Of a stretch of DNA of 9,788 bases, positions 1 to 5,875 are shown piece by piece (within the stretch, counting starts at the first letter, position 1; each line of letters begins with the position of its first letter). The notes under the pieces were generated by a model. The model saw only the letters and a program-made list of their open reading frames with translations. It did no database searches and was not told the DNA's origin. A program made the position numbers and the translations under genes. The stretch lies in contig CAZDVP010000070.1 of the NCBI GenBank assembly GCA_964508865.1, forward strand, positions 1 through 9,788. The letters are read 5' to 3'. The DNA is from UBA3263 sp964508865. GTDB taxonomy: Bacteria > Bacteroidota > Bacteroidia > Bacteroidales > Muribaculaceae.

Positions 1-362
1 AATCTTGATATGATCATCAGTGTCGGTTATCGTGTCAATTCGCATCGAGGCGTACAGTTCCGCCAGTGGGCCACTAAAGTGCTGAAGGAGTATATCTTGA
101 CTTTGCTGAACTTCAGGCAAAGAGTCATGTGCCGATGTATATGAAGGACTGGATAAAGAAGCTCGATGATTTCCTTACACTGTCGGGAAAAGAATTGCTC
201 ACCCACGCCGGGAGTGTGTCGGCAGAAGTTGCAAAACTGAAAGCGGACTCAGAGTATGAGAAATTTCATCAGCGCGCGCAACTTCAACTTTCTCCGGTTG
301 AAATTCATTTCATCGAAGCCTTCGAAGCCGAGCAGAAACAACTGCTTAATGGCAATAAGTAA
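1..362 (+). pseudogene. rhuM: RhuM-family protein, internally deleted and frameshifted, 5' end outside window
   Basis: This is a broken gene of the RhuM (virulence protein RhuM) family, whose biochemical role is not settled. Frame 1 from base 1 reads NLDMIISVGYRVNSHRGVQF followed by RQWATKVLKEYI, the conserved motif after the family's N-terminal DNA-binding-like region. It then drifts into LTLLNF and stops at 142-144. Frame 3 from base 93 reads YLDFAELQAKSHVPMYMKDW and continues to TAA at 360-362; this is the family's C-terminal block, ending NGNK. In intact members about 130 residues separate the KEYI and YLDFAEL motifs; here they are absent and the frame changes. Both frames share bases 93-96, so the breakpoint lies near 91-96. 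An ATG- or GTG-initiated small protein from 129 is possible by rule but is only the C-terminal fragment. Family assignment is firm; whether the cause is deletion or misassembly is open. Confidence 0.85.
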
Positions 363-404
363 GCTTGGAATGTGTTAACGCTTGTTGCAGTAACTGACAG
401 ATAG

Positions 405-442
405 AAAACAACAAAGAGCCGGCCGGAGGGCTGACTCTTTGT
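405..442 (-). terminator. Likely intrinsic terminator of the tRNA-Pro gene
   Basis: Arms 411-418 (ACAAAGAG) and 435-442 (CTCTTTGT) are perfect 8-base inverted repeats around a GC-rich 16-base centre. Read on the minus strand, the hairpin begins 9 bases after the tRNA 3' end and is followed by TGTTTTC (a short T run opposite 405-408). Read on the plus strand it is followed by CCTTACTC with no T run, so it suits the tRNA and not the RhuM remnant. Confidence 0.6.
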
Positions 443-451
443 CCTTACTCG

Positions 452-524
452 TCGGGGTGAGAAGACTCGAACTTCCGACCTCCACGTCCCGAACGTGGCG
501 CGCTGCCAACTGTGCTACACCCCG
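452..524 (-). tRNA. tRNA-Pro (anticodon CGG)
   Basis: The 73-base cloverleaf reads codon CCG. The acceptor stem CGGGGTG pairs with CACCCCG with discriminator A at 452. The anticodon stem CCACG/CGTGG encloses loop TTCGGGA, placing anticodon CGG opposite 489-491. The T arm is GGAAG, TTCGAGT, CTTCT with one G-T wobble. The 3' CCA is not encoded, as is common in this phylum. The D stem GCAC/GCGC contains an A-C mismatch at position 12-23. Its own promoter and a likely terminator flank it, so it looks like a single-gene transcription unit. Confidence 0.97.
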
Positions 525-536
525 AGAAGGCGAGTG

Positions 537-568
537 CAAAGTTAGGAAGTTTTTTTGAGATATGCAAA
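537..568 (-). promoter_or_regulatory. Bacteroidota-type promoter of tRNA-Pro
   Basis: On the minus strand a TTTG -33 box (565-568) is followed after exactly 20 bases by TAACTTTG (537-544), a full match to the TAnnTTTG -7 consensus. The -7 box ends 12 bases before the mature tRNA 5' end, as expected for a short 5' leader removed by RNase P. Confidence 0.85.
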
Positions 569-589
569 TATTTTTTCGAATAATGTGGG

Positions 590-2674
590 TCAGAGGCGAT
601 TGAGTTCGGCTTCGGCTGCGTGGGTGCCTTTGTAGGCGGTGCGTCGGGGTTGGAAGGTGTAGGTTAGGTTGAGGGAGAGGGAGCGGGTGTCGAAGTTCTG
701 GTGTTTGTCAACGTGGATGCCGGCGGTGGTCATGGTCCAGTCGCTACGGGCTGTGTTGAAGATGTCGGTGGCGGCAAGGCGTAGGGTGAGGCTTTTGTTG
801 AGCAGGTTTTTGGTGAGGGAGGCGTCGAGGGTGAAGGGGGTGGCGCTGAAGCGGTTGGTGTGGAGGTCGCCGGCGGTCCGGGCGCTGATGTTGGCGGTTA
901 TTTGCCAGCCGTGGGGCATGGTGAAGGTGTTGTCGAAATAGCAGGAGATTATGGGTCGGTTGTGGGTGGTGGAATCGAGGGTTAGCCATTGGCGGTAGAT
1001 TCCGAGGGTGAGGTTGGGGGTCCAGCGGCGTATGGGTTTAGTCCAGATTAGGTAGGCGCTGAGGGCGGTTACGTTGATGTTGACCGGACGCATGATGAGC
1101 CGGAGATTGGAGGAGGAGGGGTGAAGTTGTTTGACGAAGGCGTAGGTGTCAATGCTGCGGGTGAGGTCGGCCTGGAGCATGAAGTCGCGCCATAGGCCGA
1201 AGAGCTGGAGGTTGTGGAGGCGCTCGTTGCGCAGGGCTAGGTTGCCGCCTTCGAGTTCGTGGAGGCCGGTGTAGGTCAGCGAGCCGGTTAGTTGGGAGTA
1301 GGGTGGGCGAACGGTTGCGGTTTTGTAGCTGAGGGATAGCTGGGCGTCGGGGGTGAAGGAGTAGGTGAGCGAAAGGTCGGGGGTCAGGAGGTTGTTGCGG
1401 CGGCTGATGTCGGGGTCGCGTTGGCGATTGACGTTGAAGAGGTAGTCGACGAATTCATAGCGGGCGCCTATGGAGAGGGAGAGCTTGCCGAGGGTGCGGG
1501 CCCATGAGGCGAAGAGGGCGGCGGAGGTTTGGATGGCTTCGGTTTGCGAGGAGGTGATGAAGTTGAGGAGCTGAGGATTTTGCATGACGAAGTCGAGGGC
1601 GGTGCGGGTGTGGCTGGCCTGGGTTCCGCAGGTCAGTTCGCCGCCGAGGAGGGGGAGGGTTAGGTTAAGTTTGCCGGCAAGGAGCGATGAGGTGCTATGG
1701 TCGGACGAGCTGACGTTTCGGTCGGGTGTGGCCGGATAGGCGGTGAGCATCAGGGTGCGTCCGGCGGAGAGGCGGAAGTCGCCGTCGAAGTGAAGGCGCA
1801 CAGCTGGGGCGAATGTTTTTTCGAAATATAGCGAGGCCAGGTGGCTATGGGCATTGATTCGTTTGGAGATGTTGCGGTCGATTGGCGGGTCGTTGTTGAG
1901 CCATTCGCTGCCGGAGTTGGTGAAGTTGCCGCGCTCGGGGTTGAAGCGGTAGTATGCGCCGGCCGACCAGGTTTCGGCGCCGTAGTTGAGGCCCGCTTTG
2001 ATAACTGATGCGGTCGATGGGTTGAGGGCGCGCTGCGAACTGCCAATGGCCGTTTCGCTGCCGCTGAAAATGAGGGTGTTGGTTGTGGTGCCCCGGTGGA
2101 GGTAGTTGTTGTGGTTAACGGTGCCTTGGAGGAATAATTCAAACCCGGAGCGGTGGTAGCTGAGATTGAGGTTGTTCAGGGCCGACCATTTGTGGTTTCG
2201 TTTGGCCATGAGTTGGTCGGTCAGCGAAAGGCCCTGGACGAAGCGGCGGCGGGTTGTTATGCGCAAAACGGCACCGGTCGTGCTTTCGTAGGCCGCTCCC
2301 GGAGCCATTAGCAGTTCAACGGTTTTCAGATTTGATGAGAGGAGTTGCTGCAGTTCGAAGTCGTCGTGGACGGGGCGGCCGTCGATGTAGATTTCGAGGT
2401 TGTTTTTGCCGATAACGCTGACGGAGCCGTCGGCAACCTTTAGCATGGGGAGCTGGGCCAGGACGTCGAGGGCCGAGCCGAGGTCGGAGAGATTGGAGCC
2501 TGCAATGGTTGAAACGAGTGTTGAGCCGACCAATCGGGTTGCGGGCTGGTTGGCGGAAACCACGACCTCACGGAGTTGGAGGGTCAGGCTGTCGGCCGGC
2601 TGAGGTTCGTGCGCCGAGGCGCCGAGGGCGGTCAATGTTGCCGCAAGGAGGAGGGAAATGAGTTTTGCGTTCAT
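590..2674 (-). CDS. TonB-dependent receptor-like outer-membrane beta-barrel protein (OMP_b-brl_3 type)
   Basis: This 694-residue protein is predicted to sit in the outer membrane. Residues 1-21 (MNAKLISLLL...ALGASA) form a signal peptide. LREVVVSA at 34-41 is a TonB-box-like entry, and residues about 45-142 form a plug domain with the typical LEIYIDGRPV, LKTVELLMAPGAAYE and GAVLRITTRR stretches. The rest is a barrel rich in alternating aromatic strands, ending KGTHAAEAELNRL, a tail characteristic of the Bacteroidota outer-membrane beta-barrel family. There is no N-terminal carboxypeptidase-like domain, so it is on the short side for the family. I chose the start at 2674 rather than an in-frame ATG at 2713, because the -7 box at 2701-2708 lies inside those extra codons. 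No SusD partner is present. The substrate cannot be read from the sequence. The membrane regulator lies upstream on the same strand. Confidence 0.88.
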   Translation of the reverse strand: MNAKLISLLLAATLTALGASAHEPQPADSLTLQLREVVVSANQPATRLVGSTLVSTIAGSNLSDLGSALDVLAQLPMLKVADGSVSVIGKNNLEIYIDGRPVHDDFELQQLLSSNLKTVELLMAPGAAYESTTGAVLRITTRRRFVQGLSLTDQLMAKRNHKWSALNNLNLSYHRSGFELFLQGTVNHNNYLHRGTTTNTLIFSGSETAIGSSQRALNPSTASVIKAGLNYGAETWSAGAYYRFNPERGNFTNSGSEWLNNDPPIDRNISKRINAHSHLASLYFEKTFAPAVRLHFDGDFRLSAGRTLMLTAYPATPDRNVSSSDHSTSSLLAGKLNLTLPLLGGELTCGTQASHTRTALDFVMQNPQLLNFITSSQTEAIQTSAALFASWARTLGKLSLSIGARYEFVDYLFNVNRQRDPDISRRNNLLTPDLSLTYSFTPDAQLSLSYKTATVRPPYSQLTGSLTYTGLHELEGGNLALRNERLHNLQLFGLWRDFMLQADLTRSIDTYAFVKQLHPSSSNLRLIMRPVNINVTALSAYLIWTKPIRRWTPNLTLGIYRQWLTLDSTTHNRPIISCYFDNTFTMPHGWQITANISARTAGDLHTNRFSATPFTLDASLTKNLLNKSLTLRLAATDIFNTARSDWTMTTAGIHVDKHQNFDTRSLSLNLTYTFQPRRTAYKGTHAAEAELNRL

Positions 2675-2700
2675 GGGTGAGTGGAGCTTTTTTTTGAGCG

Positions 2701-2708
2701 CAAAGTTA
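2701..2708 (-). promoter_or_regulatory. -7 box of the outer-membrane receptor gene
   Basis: TAACTTTG on the minus strand matches TAnnTTTG perfectly, and predicts transcription from about 2696 with a leader of about 22 bases to the ATG at 2674. No TTTG lies at the expected -33 distance (the bases there read CTCC-like), so activation by another factor is possible. The box gives the receptor its own promoter despite the gene upstream being co-directional. Confidence 0.6.
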
Positions 2709-2803
2709 CTCACATTTCAGCTTGCGAAGGAGAAAAATAATCTGACCGCGCGTTTTGCAATGCGTTGATAGAAAGATGAATATGAAGTGAGGGTCCGGAT
2801 AAG

Positions 2804-2830
2804 TCTGACCGCTGGAAGATTCAGGTCAGA
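2804..2830. repeat. Inverted repeat overlapping the regulator stop codon
   Basis: TCTGACC (2804-2810) and GGTCAGA (2824-2830) form a 7-base stem with a 13-base loop. The right arm contains the regulator's TGA stop. On the minus strand no T run follows, so it is a poor intrinsic terminator. TCTGACCGC occurs again as a direct copy at about 2741-2749, between the hairpin and the receptor promoter. Function is unknown. Confidence 0.4.
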
Positions 2831-3881
2831 AAATGCCCATTATGTCGGGACGCGACGGGGCCACAGCGCATTTCATGCGCGCTTTCAGGCGGGATTTGCG
2901 CTTATATATAACCTCGACCGATTCGTTGAGGAGCAGGCAAATCGTGCGCACTGATAGTCCGCCCGCAAGGTAGACCAGCAGCTGAAAATCGTCAGCCTTG
3001 ATTTCGGGGTAGGAGGCCTTGACGTCGACAAGCAGGTTGCTGCGGCAGTCGTTGATTGTCTGTTCCATTTCGGGGAGGGCTTCGGCGCGCACTGCTTCGA
3101 TTTCCGCTTTGACTTTGTTGACGATTGCGTTGCGCTCGGTTTTGGTTCCCTGCGCTTCATAGTAGGTCTGACAGAGCGAGTCGATTAGTGCGAAGCGGCT
3201 TTCGAGCAGTCCGCTCAGCTTGGATTCAAGGCGGCATTGCAGATTGCCGGCTTCGGCCATGAGGGCATCGTTTTGCGCGCATTTCAGCTTCAGGCGCTGA
3301 CGCATCCAGATGATTGCACCGAGGGCAGCGAGCAAGATCAGGAGGGATAGGGCCGTTGTTAATTGGCTGCGCGCCCTTTCCTTATAGAGGAAGAATTCTT
3401 TTTCCTTCTGAAGATATAGGGCTGTTGCGAGGTCGGGGTGGTTGTTGGATGTGAGCAACAGCTGGCGGAGCTTCATGGCTTTTTGAAGTTCCGCGGCCTG
3501 GTTGTGGAACTTATAGTAGTCAACGGCAATGTTGACAATGGTGTCGGTCGGTGCAGCGAGGCGGTTGGCAACCATAGCTTCGCTATATAGCAGGGCCCAG
3601 CGGGCCATGGTTGCTGAGTCGGAGAAGCCGGAAACGTCGAGGCTGTTGAGGGTTGACAGGGCCGCGCCGGGGTCGGTTTGCATCTGGCGCTCGGCCTGGT
3701 CGAGGGCAAGTGGATGCGGGTTGGAGAAACTGCACCCGGTTGCGAACAAAAAGACTATCAGATAAAGCAGCCCNNNNNNNNNNNNNNNNNNNNNNNNNNN
3801 NNNNNNNNNNNNNNNNNNNNNNNNNNNNNNNNNNNNNNNNNNNNNNNNNNNNNNNNNNNNNNNNNNNNNNNNNATTGCCAT
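2826..3881 (-). CDS. Membrane-anchored lipoprotein/TPR-type regulator with C-terminal HTH, short form, 5' end in assembly gap
   Basis: The 315 residues readable after the N run match a Bacteroidota family of lipoprotein-TPR-membrane-HTH proteins. In order, counting from the first codon after the gap: a hydrophobic signal with lipobox ATGC (Cys14); a helical repeat start (ALDQAERQMQTDPGAALSTL) with the family's IAVDYY motif at 82-87; a membrane helix at about 138-157; a coiled region at about 165-190; the conserved ESRFALIDSLCQTYYEAQGT at 191-210; and a LuxR-like helix-turn-helix at about 260-300 (DDFQLLVYLAGGLSVRTICL, then VEVIYKRKSRLKARM). The likely role is a one-component envelope sensor whose HTH acts in the cytoplasm. 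The helical-repeat section, usually several hundred residues, is nearly absent. ATG GCA at 3876-3881, just beyond the gap and downstream of a promoter, is the probable start, but the frame across the N run is arbitrary. Confidence 0.75.
   Translation of the reverse strand: MAXXXXXXXXXXXXXXXXXXXXXXXXXXXXXXXXXXGLLYLIVFLFATGCSFSNPHPLALDQAERQMQTDPGAALSTLNSLDVSGFSDSATMARWALLYSEAMVANRLAAPTDTIVNIAVDYYKFHNQAAELQKAMKLRQLLLTSNNHPDLATALYLQKEKEFFLYKERARSQLTTALSLLILLAALGAIIWMRQRLKLKCAQNDALMAEAGNLQCRLESKLSGLLESRFALIDSLCQTYYEAQGTKTERNAIVNKVKAEIEAVRAEALPEMEQTINDCRSNLLVDVKASYPEIKADDFQLLVYLAGGLSVRTICLLLNESVEVIYKRKSRLKARMKCAVAPSRPDIMGIF
3774..3873. other. Assembly gap of 100 N
   Basis: Exactly 100 unknown bases, the usual placeholder for a gap of unestimated size. 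It falls in the signal-peptide region of the regulator. Because M-A is found on one side and the hydrophobic core GLLYLIVFLF plus lipobox on the other, the true missing length is probably a few tens of bases at most, if both sides belong to one gene. Confidence 0.95.
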
Positions 3882-3903
3882 AATAGAGTTGTTTTTAGTG
3901 GTG

Positions 3904-3935
3904 CAAAGATACGCTTTTTCCGGGTAATGGGCAAG
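3904..3935 (-). promoter_or_regulatory. Promoter of the membrane regulator
   Basis: TATCTTTG on the minus strand (3904-3911) matches the -7 consensus. A one-base variant of the -33 box (CTTG, 3932-3935) lies 20 bases upstream. Predicted start is about 3899, giving an 18-base leader to ATG 3881. This supports ATG 3881 as the regulator's start. Confidence 0.7.
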
Positions 3936-3942
3936 GATGGGT

Positions 3943-3960
3943 GTGTTAAATTGGTGTTAA
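3943..3960 (+). repeat. Tandem GTGTTAA repeats in the divergent control region
   Basis: GTGTTAA occurs at 3943-3949 and 3954-3960, 11 bases apart, about one helical turn. It recurs at 4019-4025 inside the first codons of the permease gene (as GGTGTTAA, also the form of the second copy). The pair lies between the two divergent -33 boxes, a suitable place for an operator. Binding by the neighbouring HTH regulator is inference only. Confidence 0.4.
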
Positions 3961-3979
3961 TGAGGCCGGCAGAGGGGAA

Positions 3980-4011
3980 TTTGGCGGATTGAGAGAAATG
4001 TTGTAAATTTG
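3980..4011 (+). promoter_or_regulatory. Consensus promoter of the SLC13-type permease
   Basis: TTTG (3980-3983), a 20-base spacer, and TAAATTTG (4004-4011) match the Bacteroidota consensus completely. The -7 box ends 4 bases before the ATG at 4016. With the usual distance, the transcript would start on or next to that A, giving a leaderless or nearly leaderless mRNA. Confidence 0.8.
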
Positions 4012-4015
4012 CGGT

Positions 4016-5857
4016 ATGGTGTTAACGTTGATAACTCTATTGTTGGCGGCAGCCGGCTTCGTTTGGGGGCGGGTGCGCGCCGATGTTGTGGCGCTTATCG
4101 CGCTTGTTATATTGACGGTTGGCGGCGTGCTGACCACTCAGGAGTCTTTGTCGGGTTTTTCGAATCCGATTGTTATCATGATGGTCGGACTGTTTATTGT
4201 TGGCGGTGCGATTTTCAACACCGGGCTTGCAAAGATGCTCGGAGCTAAGCTGGCGCATCTTGGCGGCGGCAGCCCGACGCGGCTTTTTTTAGTTGTGGTT
4301 TTGGCTACCGGTTTGATAGGTGCTTTTGTGAGCAACACGGGCACTGTTGCGCTCATGCTTCCGATCGTGGTTTCGATGGCTGCGGCTTCTGGGGCTTCGC
4401 CGGCGCGTTTTCTGATGCCGCTTGCGTTTGCGTCGAGCATGGGGGGAATGTTGACTCTCATCGGCACTCCGCCGAACCTGGTTATTGCCGAGGTATGGGA
4501 GGAGTCCGGCGGAGAGCCGCTGACAATGTTTTCGTTTCTGCCCACGGGAGCAATATGCTTATTTGCAGGCACTTTGCTGTTGATTCCGCTGAGCCGCTGG
4601 CTCGATGGGGGGCGCAGGGGTGCAGGAGGCGCTGATTCGTCGCTCCGCTCGCTGAGCAGCATTGTTGAGGAGTATAATTTGAATCGCGACTTATGGCGCG
4701 TGCACGTGCCGGCGTCATCGCCGATTGCGGGGCTATCGCTCGGGGCGTTGGCCTTGCGCTCGAATTATGGACTCGATGTTTTGGAATTGCGCATGGGCGA
4801 AGGTCGCAACGGGCCGAGGCTGTTGCGCAGCGTTAGCCAGGAGGCACCGACTGCGGCGTCGACCGTTGATGCCGGCGATGTTTTGTTCCTTCGCGGCGCG
4901 CGCGATAGTGTTGACCGTTTTGTTGCCGACTATGACCTGCGTTTAGCCGACGATGCCGATCAGGCGCGGCGCAATCTTCAGTTCTACGACATTGGACTGG
5001 CGGAAATACTGCTGCTTTCCGGATCGGGAATTTTGAAGGAGACTTTGGGTAATCTGGATTTTCGCAGGCGGTTTAATGTTAATGTGCTCGGGGTCAGGCG
5101 TGGCGGAAAGTATATTACCGACAATTTGCGCGACCTGGTGGTTCGCAAGGACGACGTTCTGTTGGTTCAGGGCACCTGGGAATCAATTGGCCAGCTGAGC
5201 CGCGAGTCGTCGAACTGGGTTGTTATCGGCCAGCCCGAGGCCGAGGCTTCGAAGGTTACGCTTGACTATAAGGCTCCGGTTGCGGCGCTGATAATGGTTG
5301 CCATGGTCGTTGCGCTGGTTTTTGATATTGTGCCGGCTGTTATGGCTGTTCTGATAGCGTCGGTGGCCGTTATACTGACCGGGTGTTTCCGTTCGGTGGC
5401 CGATGCATATAAAACCATTAACTGGGAGAGCATTGTTTTGATTGCGGCGATGATGCCGATGAGTTTCGCATTGGAGAAAACCGGCATCAGCCGGATGGTT
5501 TCGTCGGCGCTGGTGAGTGTTGTCGGCGGCCTGGGCCCGCAGTGGGTGCTGGCCGGCGTGTATGTTACAACGTCGGTTTTGAGTCTTTTCATTTCCAATA
5601 CGGCCACAGCGGTTCTGCTGGCTCCGATTGCGGTTCAATGCGCTGCAGCAGCCGGAGTGAGCGCTTTGCCGATGCTGTTTGCGGTAACGTTCGGCGCGTC
5701 GCTCTGCTTTATTTCGCCGTTTGCCACTCCGCCGAATGCGCTGGTTATGAATGCCGGCCAATATTCGTTTATGGACTATGTTAAGGTTGGAGCTCCGCTG
5801 CAGATTCTGCTGGGTGTTCTGATGATATTTATAATTCCCCTATTCTTTCCATTTTAA
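4016..5857 (+). CDS. SLC13-family anion/carboxylate permease with two central TrkA-C (RCK_C) domains
   Basis: This 613-residue inner-membrane protein belongs to the SLC13/DASS group (dicarboxylate, sulfate or related anion uptake, generally ion-coupled). The first membrane half spans about residues 3-195 and the second about 418-613. Each carries the inverted-repeat signature pair: SNT at 106-108 with GTPPN at 150-154, and SNT at 527-529 with ATPPN at 570-574. Between them lie two soluble TrkA-C domains at about 222-308 and 320-405, each ending in a DVLFLRG/DVLLVQG strand; in related transporters this domain binds small regulatory ligands. The N-terminus (MVLTLITLLLAAAG, then RADVVAL) fits the family, so ATG 4016 is the right start even though its promoter leaves almost no leader. 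The cyclodeaminase-family gene follows after 18 bases, suggesting an operon. The transported ion cannot be specified. Confidence 0.93.
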   Translation: MVLTLITLLLAAAGFVWGRVRADVVALIALVILTVGGVLTTQESLSGFSNPIVIMMVGLFIVGGAIFNTGLAKMLGAKLAHLGGGSPTRLFLVVVLATGLIGAFVSNTGTVALMLPIVVSMAAASGASPARFLMPLAFASSMGGMLTLIGTPPNLVIAEVWEESGGEPLTMFSFLPTGAICLFAGTLLLIPLSRWLDGGRRGAGGADSSLRSLSSIVEEYNLNRDLWRVHVPASSPIAGLSLGALALRSNYGLDVLELRMGEGRNGPRLLRSVSQEAPTAASTVDAGDVLFLRGARDSVDRFVADYDLRLADDADQARRNLQFYDIGLAEILLLSGSGILKETLGNLDFRRRFNVNVLGVRRGGKYITDNLRDLVVRKDDVLLVQGTWESIGQLSRESSNWVVIGQPEAEASKVTLDYKAPVAALIMVAMVVALVFDIVPAVMAVLIASVAVILTGCFRSVADAYKTINWESIVLIAAMMPMSFALEKTGISRMVSSALVSVVGGLGPQWVLAGVYVTTSVLSLFISNTATAVLLAPIAVQCAAAAGVSALPMLFAVTFGASLCFISPFATPPNALVMNAGQYSFMDYVKVGAPLQILLGVLMIFIIPLFFPF

Positions 5858-5875
5858 CTTATAAATTTCCCCACA

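Noticed and set aside
452..475. Duplicate of the tRNA 3' end as an integration site pair
   Set aside because: No second copy of this sequence was found elsewhere in the window.
2675..2713. Longer start of the outer-membrane receptor at ATG 2713
   Set aside because: The consensus -7 box (2701-2708) lies inside these codons, and the extra 13 residues would precede a complete signal peptide.
2804..2830. Inverted repeat as terminator of the regulator gene
   Set aside because: The 7-base stem is weak and no T run follows on the minus strand.
3653..3992. Plus-strand open frames running through the N run
   Set aside because: They exist only because unknown bases contain no stops; they are antisense to the regulator and match no family.
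5183..5761. Long minus-strand open frame inside the permease gene
   Set aside because: Low-complexity Arg/Asn/His-rich product, antisense to a well-conserved membrane protein; a frame shadow.
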